A stretch of 64,000 nt of DNA from Lachnospira sp. (lineage in GTDB: Bacteria; Bacillota; Clostridia; Lachnospirales; Lachnospiraceae): positions 1-64,000 of the forward strand of contig SVDX01000006.1 of NCBI GenBank assembly GCA_015057605.1, in the 5' to 3' direction. The position numbers were made by a program, and so were the translations under genes. Positions within the stretch are counted from its first letter, which is position 1. Each line of letters starts with the position of its first letter. Under the pieces are notes generated by a model. It was given only the letters and a program-made list of their open reading frames with translations, was not told the DNA's origin and ran no database searches. Shown here in pieces: positions 36,924 through 46,283 of this stretch.

Positions 36924-37955
36924 TTAATACTTTTTTAAAGATACTTCTATAAGCTTATTACACAATTCATCAAAACTCATTCCAAGAGCCTGTGCTTCTT
37001 GTGGAAGCAAACTTGTTGGTGTCATTCCTGGAAGCGTATTAGCCTCAAGGCAATAGCAATCTCCATTTTCACCTAAGATAAAATCTGCTCTCGCATATGT
37101 CTCTAATCTTAATGCCTTAAATACATCTACCGCTGCCTTTTGCATCTTTTTAGTAATATCATCTGGTAAATCAGCAGGACAGGTTTCATTAGTTTTTCCT
37201 GCCTGATATTTGTTAGTATAATCATAAAAGCCTTCAATTGGAGCAATCTCTATAATAGGCAATGCCTCTCCTTCAATAACTCCTATTGAAAATTCGCGAC
37301 CCTTTATATATTCCTCAACTACTAATACTTCTTCGTATTTGAAGGCTTCTTCTAAAGCCATCGCATATTCATCCTTTGTATTAACAATAGATACGCCCAC
37401 ACTTGAACCACCGCAAGCTGGTTTTACTACCACTGGCAATTTGATGTCATTAGCAAAAATATCTTCTTTTCCTTTTTTGCTAACCTTCATTCCTTTAGGT
37501 GTCACTATCCCATTTGCAATAAATAATTCCTTTGACAAATTCTTATCCATTGCCATAGCACTTCCAAGACTGCCTGTTCCTGTATATTTTATGCCTAATA
37601 AATCAAATGTAGCCTGAACCTTTCCATTCTCTCCATTCTCACCATGAAGAGCCATAAAGACAATGTCTGCCATTTTGCAAAGCTTAATTACATTTGGTCC
37701 AAAAAATGCATTATCTTCTGCCATTCTTTGTGTCTTGATTTCATCAATCTTTAAAGATGCCTCTTTAAGAGCTGATGATGTTGCATCTATATCTTGCTGT
37801 CCATTAAAATTTTCTATATCATTAGTCCCAAGGTATACATCTAAAAGCACAACCTTATGTCCTGTTCTTTGTAATGCCTTACTTACCATTGTTCCCGTCA
37901 CTATGGATACATCTCTTTCCGAGCTTATTCCACCTGCTAACACAACTATATTCAT
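36924..37955 (-). CDS. ddl: D-alanine--D-alanine ligase
   Basis: A 343-residue ATP-grasp ligase. Visible segments are IVVLAGGISSERDVSIVTG (D-Ala1 site), HGENGENGKVQATFDLLGIKYTG, LPVVVKPACGGSSVGVSIV (ATP), EEYIKGREFSIGVI, and ARADFILGENGDCYCLEANTLPGMT, where the metal-binding Asp, Glu and Asn lie. The sequence after the last motif ends ALGMSFDELCNKLIE, as usual. First gene of ddl-murF-folA. The ATG at 37955 is supported by homology to the family N-terminus; the spacing to an upstream GGTT is not informative. Confidence 0.94.
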   Translation of the reverse strand: MNIVVLAGGISSERDVSIVTGTMVSKALQRTGHKVVLLDVYLGTNDIENFNGQQDIDATSSALKEASLKIDEIKTQRMAEDNAFFGPNVIKLCKMADIVFMALHGENGENGKVQATFDLLGIKYTGTGSLGSAMAMDKNLSKELFIANGIVTPKGMKVSKKGKEDIFANDIKLPVVVKPACGGSSVGVSIVNTKDEYAMALEEAFKYEEVLVVEEYIKGREFSIGVIEGEALPIIEIAPIEGFYDYTNKYQAGKTNETCPADLPDDITKKMQKAAVDVFKALRLETYARADFILGENGDCYCLEANTLPGMTPTSLLPQEAQALGMSFDELCNKLIEVSLKKY

Positions 37956-38031
37956 ATTCGTAACCTCTATTCGTCTTCAAGATTTTTTACCCGAATATTA
38001 TAGCATAGTTTATATTCATTAACAAGCCAAT

Positions 38032-38727
38032 TTATAAATCGTTGTTTCTGACCTCAAGTCTTGTAGAAAGTATCTCAAGATTACCATTTCTACAGCGAAG
38101 AGCATCTATAAATTCCTTTTCCTTGCTTTCATCCTTTAATACAATTTCATAGCTTAATTTAAAAAGACTTCCCATACTTACGGTTTTCACCTGTACAAGA
38201 TTAGCACTTTGTGTAAATGTTGCGAACAAATCATCAAATACCTCTGTATAATCAAGGTCTTCTGGAATAGTTATCTTTAACAACTTGCTCTTGTCATCCT
38301 TTTTCATTTCACCAAAGCCTATTAAATTACATACAAATAGCACCATTGAAATAATAACTGTAAGTAAAAAGCCAAAGCCAATATAACCCATACCCATTAC
38401 AAGTCCTGCTGCCATTGCAAGAAATATCGCCGATATTTCCTTTGCACTTCCTGGCGCTGAACGGAATCTTACAAGGCTAAATGCTCCTGCAACCGCAACG
38501 CCTGCACCAATATTACCATTTACCATTATAATTACTGATGCAACAATAGCCGGCAAAATAAGTAAAGTTACAACAAAGCTTTTACTGTAATTGCTTTTAA
38601 ACATATAAACCACTGCTACAATAAGGCCCGCAATAAGCGCTCCAATAATACATATTAAAAAGTTTTTTAAATATACCTCTGTTACTCCTGCAGTATTAAA
38701 TACTGATGTAAATAATTTCTCAACCAC
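38032..38727 (-). CDS. DUF4956 membrane protein
   Basis: A 231-residue protein with about four to five N-terminal membrane helices (about residues 20-140), including the conserved VAGAFSLVRFRSAPGSAKEISAIFLAMAAGL segment of the DUF4956 family, and a cytoplasmic alpha/beta C-terminal domain (about 150-231). DUF4956 proteins are regularly paired with VTC-domain proteins and here overlap the end of the VTC gene by 8 bp. The pair is thought to act in polyphosphate-related or cell-surface polymer chemistry, but the function of DUF4956 is not known. Confidence 0.85.
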   Translation of the reverse strand: MVEKLFTSVFNTAGVTEVYLKNFLICIIGALIAGLIVAVVYMFKSNYSKSFVVTLLILPAIVASVIIMVNGNIGAGVAVAGAFSLVRFRSAPGSAKEISAIFLAMAAGLVMGMGYIGFGFLLTVIISMVLFVCNLIGFGEMKKDDKSKLLKITIPEDLDYTEVFDDLFATFTQSANLVQVKTVSMGSLFKLSYEIVLKDESKEKEFIDALRCRNGNLEILSTRLEVRNNDL

Positions 38728-39433
38728 AATCTTTCATCCTTTCTTTTTTACATGATAAACCATACGCTGTTCCATATTTTGAAAATGAGGTTTTATATGC
38801 TCTGTTAGTGCTTAAAATGTCCGTAAGCCACAATGGCATTCCTCCATCTATCTTAATTTCCATTAAAACCTGATCATCATTTAGTATTTTTTCACCATAT
38901 ATTCCTGACTTCAAAGATAAGTCGTATTCCCTATACATAATATTTGTGTCAAATGTTATTCTTAAGGCTTTATCTTCATTACCTACCAATGCAATCCTTT
39001 CATAGGATAGAAACATAGATGGTTCTAATGGCGCATAATATGCCTTAAAATAATCTATTTCTCTTTTTATTTGCGAATCTTTAATATACGAGTCATCACC
39101 CAAAAGATAATTTGTTGCTATATCATATGGCACCTCAATTCGTCTTTTATATACTATACCTTTGTACTTTTTCTTAAGTTCAACAAATACCTTTGTATCA
39201 CCATTTGGCACCCCATAGCTTCTTATCCTCATTTTTTCCTTATAAACAGGTTTTTCAATTGAACGCCTAATTAACCTTTTATCAGGTGTATCATAATATA
39301 AGCTACATACTTTAGACCTATAATATTTATCTTTTTGCATATGTTGTGTCAATGCATTGAATATGTTTTCATATTGTTGTCTATTAATAATGTACTTAAG
39401 CTCATATCTTTTAAACTTTGCATTTGAACCCAT
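38720..39433 (-). CDS. VTC-domain (polyphosphate polymerase-type) protein
   Basis: A 237-residue single VTC domain, a tunnel-shaped beta fold of the CYTH/TTM superfamily. Seen in order: FKRYELKYIINRQQY (N-terminal basic strand), SLYYDTPD, EKMRIRSYG, KVFVELKKKYKGIVYKRR and LMEIKIDGGMPLWL, a run of Lys/Arg and Glu alternating on strands as required to bind triphosphate and metal. Yeast VTC4 makes polyphosphate from ATP; bacterial stand-alone versions are uncharacterised. No membrane helices; the coupled DUF4956 partner would provide membrane attachment. Confidence 0.85.
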   Translation of the reverse strand: MGSNAKFKRYELKYIINRQQYENIFNALTQHMQKDKYYRSKVCSLYYDTPDKRLIRRSIEKPVYKEKMRIRSYGVPNGDTKVFVELKKKYKGIVYKRRIEVPYDIATNYLLGDDSYIKDSQIKREIDYFKAYYAPLEPSMFLSYERIALVGNEDKALRITFDTNIMYREYDLSLKSGIYGEKILNDDQVLMEIKIDGGMPLWLTDILSTNRAYKTSFSKYGTAYGLSCKKERMKDCG

Positions 39434-39491
39434 AAGTCTTCTCCTTGAATTATTATGGGTTTATTATATTATTACAAACTTAAATTAAGTT

Positions 39492-39524
39492 AAAAAAACA
39501 ACGACTTTAATTTAAAGTCGTTGT
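39492..39524 (-). terminator. Terminator overlapping the histidine-kinase stop codon
   Basis: ACAACGACTTTA (39498-39509) pairs with TAAAGTCGTTGT (39513-39524), and on the minus strand TTTTTTT follows. The upstream arm encodes the last residues of the kinase, so its 3' end is built into the terminator. Confidence 0.85.
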
Positions 39525-40748
39525 AATTCTAAATATATTTCCATCATCACTTACAGCATTTACTTTTCCATTATGCTTATCAACTATTGATTTAGCAATA
39601 GAAAGCCCTATACCAAAGCCTTGTACTTCATTGTTTCTTGCCTCATCCATACGATAAAATCTTTCAAATACCTTTTCTTGTTTTCCTTTTTCAATACCTG
39701 CCGTATCATTTTCAACAATAAGCTTAATTTTACTATTTGGCTTTTTTAAGCTTATCTTTACAAAGGTTTTTGAATATTTGCTGGCATTATCCATATAAAT
39801 GCCTATCAGTTGCTTTATCTCAGATTTTTCACACACATATTGCACATTTTCATCTATGTCCATAAGAAGTTCTTTTTCATTTTGTTCTAACATAGCATTA
39901 AAAGGTTTAACCACCTCGATAAGTAACTGTGAAAGATTAACCTGTTCCATATTGACCTTTTTATTTACTTCTTCCAATCTTGCCAATTCTGTCAAGGAAG
40001 AATTTAATTCTGCGAGTCTATCAACTTGCTTTCTTATACTCCGAGTCCATTCAGATTCACCATTTAACATTTCAATAACCTCCGTATTAGCTGATATAAC
40101 TGCTAAAGGAGTCTTTATTTCATGACTTGAATCTGTTATAAATCGTCTTTGCTTATCATATGCAAGCTTAACTGGCTCTACAACTCTATTTGAAAATATT
40201 ATTACCAAACCAAATACCGCCAATATTCCAAGCAGCGATATAATTATGCTTGCCTTCAAAAATGAAGTAGCTGTACCTAACTGCTTATTACAATCTACAA
40301 ATACTAACATATTGGTTTCTTCAATATAATTGTATCTGTATTGCTTAATGTAGCCCTTGGTTTTATTGCTGTCTAAAACCGTATTTGCATATTCTATCGC
40401 CTTACTGCTATCAATAGCAGCAACATTTCCTGTGTCAACGTATTCTACGGAGTTGTCATCAGAAAGCTTTACTGTAAAATATCTAGTTTCATACGGTGTT
40501 TCAACATTTATATTAAAATCATTTAAATGCTTATCTCTATCTCTAAATTCGTTATTTCCCATAGGCTTAAACATATCCGGTTTAGGAAAACGTCCACTAT
40601 TAGAGCCTATAATATTTATAATTTCATCAGCATCCTTAGCAATTCGTGAATAATTAACTACATTGATTGCAATCATAATTGCAGACAATACAAGGCATAC
40701 AGATATCATCATAATTATAACCATTTTTCTTTGCAGCTTTTTAATCAT
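39507..40748 (-). CDS. Two-component sensor histidine kinase
   Basis: A protein of about 413 residues with two membrane helices (about 8-30 and 155-180) enclosing an extracellular sensor of about 120 residues. Then come the HisKA domain with FITDSSHEIKTPLAVISANTEVIE (phospho-accepting His) and the HATPase domain with MDNASKYSKTF (N box), RFYRMDEARNNEVQGFGIGLSIAKSIV (F and G2 boxes). The start at 40748 is set by GGAGG 6 bases upstream; it overlaps the stop of the response regulator by 8 bp. The ligand is unknown. Confidence 0.93.
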   Translation of the reverse strand: MIKKLQRKMVIIMMISVCLVLSAIMIAINVVNYSRIAKDADEIINIIGSNSGRFPKPDMFKPMGNNEFRDRDKHLNDFNINVETPYETRYFTVKLSDDNSVEYVDTGNVAAIDSSKAIEYANTVLDSNKTKGYIKQYRYNYIEETNMLVFVDCNKQLGTATSFLKASIIISLLGILAVFGLVIIFSNRVVEPVKLAYDKQRRFITDSSHEIKTPLAVISANTEVIEMLNGESEWTRSIRKQVDRLAELNSSLTELARLEEVNKKVNMEQVNLSQLLIEVVKPFNAMLEQNEKELLMDIDENVQYVCEKSEIKQLIGIYMDNASKYSKTFVKISLKKPNSKIKLIVENDTAGIEKGKQEKVFERFYRMDEARNNEVQGFGIGLSIAKSIVDKHNGKVNAVSDDGNIFRITTTLN

Positions 40749-41418
40749 CGCAAACCTCCAATGAATAACCCACACCACGTTTTGCCTTTATAGTAACCCT
40801 TGCATCTATATCCTTTAATTTCTTTCTTAAATACGATACATAAACCCATACAACATTTATTTCTGCTTCTGAATCATATCCCCAGATTTTTTCCATAAAA
40901 TGCTCTGTCGATATATATCTATTAGGATTTGCCATCATCATCTGCATCATCTGATACTCTTTATTTGCAAGGACTATACTTTTATTAGCAGTCGAAAGTT
41001 CAAATGTAGTAGGATTTAAACTAATATTCTCATATTCATAGCATAGTTCAATCTCTTTATCTTTTCTTCTTGTCATTGCACGTATACGAGCCAGCAACTC
41101 CTTCATCGCAAATGGTTTGGTAAGATAATCATCTGCTCCAGCATCAAGTCCTTCTACTCTGTCATCTATTTCTGCCTTAGCCGTCAAAAGTATAACAGGA
41201 GTCATAACCTTATTTTCACGCAGTTTTTTTAATACCGAAATGCCATCCATTTTAGGCATCATTATATCCATAATAATACCATCATACTCTGAATTAAGCG
41301 CATAATCCAGTGCATCCTGACCATTATAAACCTGTTCAATTGTGTAATTATTATTTTTTAAAATAACCGCAATAGCACGCGATAAATCTTTTTCATCTTC
41401 TGCTAATAATAGTTTCAT
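40741..41418 (-). CDS. OmpR-type response regulator
   Basis: A 225-residue regulator. The receiver domain (about 1-120) has AEDEKDLS, the phosphorylation site IIMDIMMPKMDG (Asp51), LLTAKAEIDDRVEGLDAGADDY and the Lys in TKPFAMKELLAR. The C-terminal winged-helix DNA-binding domain (about 130-222) has the usual EYQMMQMMMANPNRYISTEHFMEKIWG and VVWVYVSYLRKKL recognition segment. It is the first gene of the pair and is translationally coupled to the kinase. Targets cannot be told from the sequence. Confidence 0.94.
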   Translation of the reverse strand: MKLLLAEDEKDLSRAIAVILKNNNYTIEQVYNGQDALDYALNSEYDGIIMDIMMPKMDGISVLKKLRENKVMTPVILLTAKAEIDDRVEGLDAGADDYLTKPFAMKELLARIRAMTRRKDKEIELCYEYENISLNPTTFELSTANKSIVLANKEYQMMQMMMANPNRYISTEHFMEKIWGYDSEAEINVVWVYVSYLRKKLKDIDARVTIKAKRGVGYSLEVCDD

Positions 41419-41489
41419 ATCGCTCTCCTACATTCATTTTAAACTTTTTCGCCTTCATCAAAAGCTTATCAGAATTAGTTTAAATTAAC

Positions 41490-41822
41490 TTAAATTGCGG
41501 AATGAAACCAAAAAACTTTTACTGGTTCATCTGGGCTTTTAGATTTTACAGTGTGCTTAACGCCTGGCAATGCAACAAATGATGTACCAGGATATACCTC
41601 AAACTCTAAATCATCAAGTTTTGCATAACCTTCACCACTTAACACAAAAAATCCTTCCTGGTCGTCATGCACACCTCCAAAGCCATATTCTGTACCGCTA
41701 TACACTGTTATTCCCGAACAACAACCAGCAACACAACCGTTATCAGTTCCCAAAAATCTAAGTCCACCACCATTGACCTTTTGTTTTTCTAATGCTTCTT
41801 CTAAATGAATATATGGTTTCAT
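41490..41822 (-). CDS. Small cupin protein
   Basis: A 110-residue single cupin domain: GFGGVHDDQEGFFVLSGEGYAKL (motif 1, with His and Glu) and GTSFVALPGVKHTVKSKSPDE (motif 2). It resembles dimeric cupins of unknown substrate, and differs from the cupin at 1263. A strong GGAGG precedes the ATG at 41822. It is separated from the GH105 gene by a terminator, so it is probably monocistronic. Confidence 0.82.
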   Translation of the reverse strand: MKPYIHLEEALEKQKVNGGGLRFLGTDNGCVAGCCSGITVYSGTEYGFGGVHDDQEGFFVLSGEGYAKLDDLEFEVYPGTSFVALPGVKHTVKSKSPDEPVKVFWFHSAI

Positions 41823-41841
41823 AATATCCTCCTTTATTTAG

Positions 41842-41872
41842 AAAACACCCTCTATAACAACTATAGAGGGTG
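41842..41872 (-). terminator. Terminator of the GH105 gene
   Basis: CACCCTCTATA (41846-41856) pairs with TATAGAGGGTG (41862-41872) with a 5-base loop; the minus strand continues TTTTC. Confidence 0.85.
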
Positions 41873-41889
41873 CAATATATAAATGCTAA

Positions 41890-43023
41890 TTATTTTTTAT
41901 ATCTTAATAACTCTGTATATGCTAACAAGAATGGTCCTACACCCTTAGCATCATCCTGTACAATTGGTTCTGACATATAATATGCATATGTTCCATCTCT
42001 TCTGCCTTTGCCACCAAGTCCAGCAACTAAACAGATACCATCTAAATGCATCTCGCCATCAATTGTACGTAAGTACTTATCACAGATACCGTTGATAGCC
42101 TTTTCACCATATTCTCTATACTTTTCTGGTAAGAAGCCTAATCTTACACCCTTAAGTAATGAATATGCCATAATTGAGCTACCACTTGTTTCAAGATAGT
42201 TCTTATCCATACCGCCAAAGTTAACTACCTGATACCACATACCTGATTCATCCTGATACTTCAACATAGAATCCATTAAGTCTACATAAGCATCCTTCAT
42301 CATCTTAAACTCTTTATCGAATTTACCATCACTGTTATCAATCTTATCAAGTGTATCAAGAAGAGCCATTGAATACCAACCTATTGCTCTTAACCAAATA
42401 TTCTGTGATAAGCCTGTAACCTTGTCACACCAGAACATTTCTTTCTTAGTATCAATTGCATGATAGTACAGACCATTAAGTGGGTTACGTAAATTGTTAA
42501 TAACAAATTCAAATTGTTTAAATATATCTGGATAGTTCTTTCTATCATTAAATCTTGTCTCATATTCAAGATAGAATGGTTGTCCCATATATAAACCGTC
42601 TAACCACACCTGATTTGGATAAATATCCTTGTGCCAGAAGCTTCCTTGTTCTGTTCTTGGCATTAATTCAATCTGGCTATAAATTAAGTCGATAGCCTTG
42701 CGGTATTTTCCCTTACCTGTTAAATCATATAATTCAAATAAAGTCTTACCCGCATTAACATTATCAATATTCTTTTCATGAATATCATAACCATCGATCG
42801 TACCATCTTCAAATACTCTGTAATCAATAAATGCATCTGCAAAATCAAAGTACTTCTTATCCTGAGTAATCGCATACATCTCTAATACAGCTTTAATCAT
42901 ACACCCGTCAATATAATTCCACTTCGAAGGTAATCCTTGTTTTATCTTCTCAATATTCCACATTGGAGCTTCTGGAGTACTTTTCTCTAATAATTCGTCA
43001 ATATACTTTACAATAATATCCAT
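41890..43023 (-). CDS. GH105/GH88 unsaturated glycuronyl hydrolase
   Basis: A 377-residue alpha/alpha-barrel hydrolase of the YteR type, which removes the unsaturated galacturonyl residue left by pectate or rhamnogalacturonan lyases. Evidence: NQVWLDGLYMGQPFYLEY (the catalytic Asp in WLDG), WLRAIGWYSMALLDTLD, ETSGSSIMAYSLLKGVRLGF and the C-terminal SEPIVQDDAKGVGPFLLAYTELL. No signal peptide, so it is cytoplasmic and works on imported oligosaccharides. It is consistent with a plant-cell-wall-degrading gut or rumen bacterium, along with the GH43 enzyme at 47204. Confidence 0.9.
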   Translation of the reverse strand: MDIIVKYIDELLEKSTPEAPMWNIEKIKQGLPSKWNYIDGCMIKAVLEMYAITQDKKYFDFADAFIDYRVFEDGTIDGYDIHEKNIDNVNAGKTLFELYDLTGKGKYRKAIDLIYSQIELMPRTEQGSFWHKDIYPNQVWLDGLYMGQPFYLEYETRFNDRKNYPDIFKQFEFVINNLRNPLNGLYYHAIDTKKEMFWCDKVTGLSQNIWLRAIGWYSMALLDTLDKIDNSDGKFDKEFKMMKDAYVDLMDSMLKYQDESGMWYQVVNFGGMDKNYLETSGSSIMAYSLLKGVRLGFLPEKYREYGEKAINGICDKYLRTIDGEMHLDGICLVAGLGGKGRRDGTYAYYMSEPIVQDDAKGVGPFLLAYTELLRYKK

Positions 43024-43141
43024 TAGCCATTTCTCCTATCATAGTAAATTCGTACTATAATTTTACAATATTTTTTCCATACTTTCAACTGTTTTTTAGC
43101 CACTTAGTGGAAAAATTTACTGTTTTTTTGTTATGTTTACA

Positions 43142-45094
43142 TTATTCCGACACTTTAATCTCTTTGATTTCTTTTGTTCTTATCTCTTTACAAATTTCAT
43201 CAACAAATACATCAAGTGCTTTTTGACCTTCATCACCATTGTAACGGCTTCTTACAGACACTAAACCTTCAGCCTCTTCCTTTTCGCCAACAATAAGCAT
43301 ATAAGGAACTCTGTCAAGTCTTGTTTCTCTAATCTTGTATCCGATTTTCTCTGCTCTATGGTCAACAGTTGAATATACTCCATTATTCTTTAATGTTTCA
43401 TTAACCTTGTCTGCATATTCTTTATACTTTTCTGAAATAGGAAGTACTCTTACTTGTTCAGGACAAAGCCATGTTGGGAAAAGACCTGCGTACTTTTCAA
43501 TAAGCCATGCTAAAGTTCTTTCATAACAACCCATTGATGTTCTATGGATAATATAAGGTCTTACCTTTTCGCCCTTTTCATCAATGTAATACATATCAAA
43601 CTGTTCTGCTAAAAGTGCATCCCATTGAATTGTAATCATTGTATCTTCCTTGCCATAAACATTTTTAGCATTGATATCTACCTTAGGACCATAGAAAGCC
43701 GCTTCTCCAACATCTTCTGTAAATGGAATCTCAAGCTCTGTAAGAATATCTCTTATGTGTTGCTGTGTTTCTTCCCACACTTCTGGTTCACCAATATATT
43801 TTTCCTTATTATCAGGATCCCACTTTGATAAATGATATGTTACATCACTTTCAAGACCTAGTGTCTGTAAACAGTATTTTGCAAGTGCAATACAACCCTT
43901 AAACTCTTCTACCATCTGGTCTGGTCTTACAATTAAGTGACCTTCTGAAATAGTAAACTGTCTTACTCTTGTAAGGCCATGCATTTCGCCCGAATCTTCA
44001 TTTCTAAATAATGTTGATGTCTCACCATATCTTAATGGCAAATCTCTATATGACTTTTGGCTTGCCTTATAAACATAATATTGGAATGGGCATGTCATAG
44101 GACGAAGTGCAAATACTTCCTTATCCTTTTCTTCATCACCTAACACAAACATACCATCCTTATAGTGATCCCAGTGACCTGAAATCTTATATAAATCTGA
44201 TTTTGCCATTAAAGGTGTCTTTGTTCTTACATAACCACGTCTTTCTTCTTCATCTTCAATCCAACGCTGTAATGTCTGAACCATTCTTACACCCTTTGGC
44301 ATAAGTAATGGAAGACCCTGACCTATAACATCAACAGTTGTAAATAATTCCATTTCACGACCTAATTTGTTGTGGTCACGAAGCTTAATATTTTCAAGGT
44401 ACTCAAGATATTCGTCAAGCTCAGCCTTTTTACTAAATGCTGTACCATAAATTCTTGTAAGCATTTTATTCTTTTCTGAACCTCTCCAGTATGCACCTGA
44501 AGAAGAAATAAGCTTAAATGCCTTAATATTCTTAGTGCTCATTAAGTGAGGACCTGCACAAAGGTCAACAAATTCGCCTTGTCTATAGAAAGAAATAACT
44601 GCATCCTCTGGTAAATCCATAATTAGTTCAACCTTATATGGCTCACCCTTTTCTTCCATAAATTTGATAGCTTCTGCTCTTGGTAAAGTAAACTTTTCAA
44701 GTTCAGCACCCTCTTTTATGATTTTTTTCATTTCAGCTTCAATCTTATCTAAATCATCTCTTGAGAAGGATTGTGCATCAAAATCATAGTAAAAGCCTGT
44801 ATCTATTGATGGTCCAATTGCTAATTTAGCTTCAGGATATAATCTCTTTACAGCTTCTGCCAAAACGTGCGATGTTGTATGTCTGTAAGCCGCCTTACCC
44901 TTTTCATCATTAAATGTAAGAATGTTTAAAGAACAGTCCTTATCAACTATTGTTCTTAAATCAACAACCTCTCCATCAACTTCACCGGCACAAGCCATTC
45001 TTGCTAAGCCTTCACTAATGTCTGATGCTATTTCATAAACAGACATTGCGCTTTCATACTCTTTAAATGAGCCATCTTTTAATGTTACTTTCAT
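43142..45094 (-). CDS. thrS: Threonyl-tRNA synthetase
   Basis: A 650-residue class II synthetase. Domains in order are TGS (about 1-60), editing domain (with HTTSHVLAEAVKRLYP, the HxxxH zinc-like motif), catalytic core (TKTPLMAKSDLYKISGHWDHY, MTCPFQYYVY with the zinc Cys, RYGETSTLFRNEDSGEMHGLTRVR, PYIIHRTSMGCYERTLAWLIE) and the anticodon-binding domain (LCPEQVRVLPISEKYKEYA). The length is normal. A T-box leader (45251-45485) precedes it, so expression rises when tRNA-Thr is uncharged. Confidence 0.97.
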   Translation of the reverse strand: MKVTLKDGSFKEYESAMSVYEIASDISEGLARMACAGEVDGEVVDLRTIVDKDCSLNILTFNDEKGKAAYRHTTSHVLAEAVKRLYPEAKLAIGPSIDTGFYYDFDAQSFSRDDLDKIEAEMKKIIKEGAELEKFTLPRAEAIKFMEEKGEPYKVELIMDLPEDAVISFYRQGEFVDLCAGPHLMSTKNIKAFKLISSSGAYWRGSEKNKMLTRIYGTAFSKKAELDEYLEYLENIKLRDHNKLGREMELFTTVDVIGQGLPLLMPKGVRMVQTLQRWIEDEEERRGYVRTKTPLMAKSDLYKISGHWDHYKDGMFVLGDEEKDKEVFALRPMTCPFQYYVYKASQKSYRDLPLRYGETSTLFRNEDSGEMHGLTRVRQFTISEGHLIVRPDQMVEEFKGCIALAKYCLQTLGLESDVTYHLSKWDPDNKEKYIGEPEVWEETQQHIRDILTELEIPFTEDVGEAAFYGPKVDINAKNVYGKEDTMITIQWDALLAEQFDMYYIDEKGEKVRPYIIHRTSMGCYERTLAWLIEKYAGLFPTWLCPEQVRVLPISEKYKEYADKVNETLKNNGVYSTVDHRAEKIGYKIRETRLDRVPYMLIVGEKEEAEGLVSVRSRYNGDEGQKALDVFVDEICKEIRTKEIKEIKVSE

Positions 45095-45250
45095 TGTATA
45101 TTCTCCTTTAAATAAATTTTACTATATTTAATAAAATAATAAAGTGGACAAGTGCACTCTTAATACGCGATAATTTACACTCATATAAGACTTGTTACAC
45201 TTTGTACGCATCCCACGAAGTATTTTTGTTTAATAGATTTCCTATTAAAC

Positions 45251-45485
45251 AAAAAAATCCCTTTCTGTATACAAATACAGAAAGGGACGAGTATTCTTAT
45301 TCTCGCGGTTCCACCCTAATTGCTCTCATAATATGAGAACCACTTTTTATGATTATAACGGAATCACCGGGCCGGATTGGGGCCACTCAGAGGTAGTTTT
45401 CATATACCCTTTCATAAAGCACTCTCAGCACCGGCTTTTCTCTGTAACTTCCAGATATATTACTCTTCTCTTCAACGTGTTATAT
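45251..45485 (-). promoter_or_regulatory. T-box riboswitch of thrS
   Basis: On the minus strand the leader shows a stem I region, a candidate specifier ACC (Thr) at 45394-45392 in AACTACCTCTGAG, the antiterminator T-box bulge AGGGTGGAACCGCG (45317-45304), and a terminator TCCCTTTCTGTAT/ATACAGAAAGGGA followed by seven T (45287-45251). Uncharged tRNA-Thr is expected to bind specifier and T-box and prevent termination. About 155 nt of plain sequence, without recognised features, lies between the terminator and thrS. Confidence 0.93.
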
Positions 45486-45489
45486 TAAA

Positions 45490-46197
45490 TTATAAATATG
45501 CACTGTAGATATCACCCATTGAATAATTGTAGCTGTATGCACCACCTGCATTATATGTGTTAGCTCTATTAATCTCTGTATTAGCATTATGTTCTACCAT
45601 AGCTGCTCTTACAGAAACATTATACGCATACGAGCCTGTACCATTAAATAATGTCTTGGCAATATTCATATCTGCTTCCTTCAATGTCTTTTCATCTAAT
45701 TCTAATGTGAAATCTGCATTAACCTTAATACCAAGCTTTTCAAGTAAGCCATCATTAGCTTCTGTCATTCTTATAATACTTGAAGTATTACTTGCGATGG
45801 AGCTTGTGTTAGCTTCTTGCGTTGCTTCAATAAGTGTATTGTAATCTTCTACAAACTTCTTAACATTGTCAACAATCTTATCTGTGTCGTATTTACCAGC
45901 TTCATCCTTTGCAAAAACAGAGTTGCGACCCTGTTTAACAATCTCTCCTGCTGTCTTAGATAAATCTGTTGCAGCCTCTCTCATAGATACGAGATTCTTC
46001 GATGAATCCTCTGAAGTACTTATAGATGCTTTCTCTCCGTTCTTAGCATAGTAAGCTGTAAGCAGTTTCTTATACGAACCATTCTTGATACTATAATAAT
46101 CACTTAGCATACTTGTACTTGATGTAGCTGATGTGGAGGTTCCCATTGAAAATAATGAGTTAACTCCGGAACTTCCTATTCCATAAAAATTCGTCAT
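45490..46197 (-). CDS. FliD C-terminal-like protein without flagellar context
   Basis: A protein of about 235 residues starting MTNFYGIGSSGVNSLF, with a Ser/Thr-rich start and no signal peptide. Residues about 105-235 (KFVEDYNTLIEATQEANTSS, LEKLGIKVNADFTLELDEKTLKEADM, KTLFNGTGSYAYNVSVRAAMVEHNA) resemble the C-terminal region of flagellar cap/hook-associated protein 2, but the long N-terminal and central cap domains are absent. No other flagellar gene is seen nearby. The ATG at 46197 has GGAG 8 bases upstream; the GTG at 46206 overlaps that site. It may be a cut-down adhesin-like relative or a flagellar accessory. Confidence 0.6.
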   Translation of the reverse strand: MTNFYGIGSSGVNSLFSMGTSTSATSSTSMLSDYYSIKNGSYKKLLTAYYAKNGEKASISTSEDSSKNLVSMREAATDLSKTAGEIVKQGRNSVFAKDEAGKYDTDKIVDNVKKFVEDYNTLIEATQEANTSSIASNTSSIIRMTEANDGLLEKLGIKVNADFTLELDEKTLKEADMNIAKTLFNGTGSYAYNVSVRAAMVEHNANTEINRANTYNAGGAYSYNYSMGDIYSAYL

Positions 46198-46283
46198 ATA
46201 AATCACTCCTTTATATTATGACATGAAAACAGTCCATTGTTTCCTAACTTTATTATATACCTTTAAGTTTGATTTTGCAAGCA

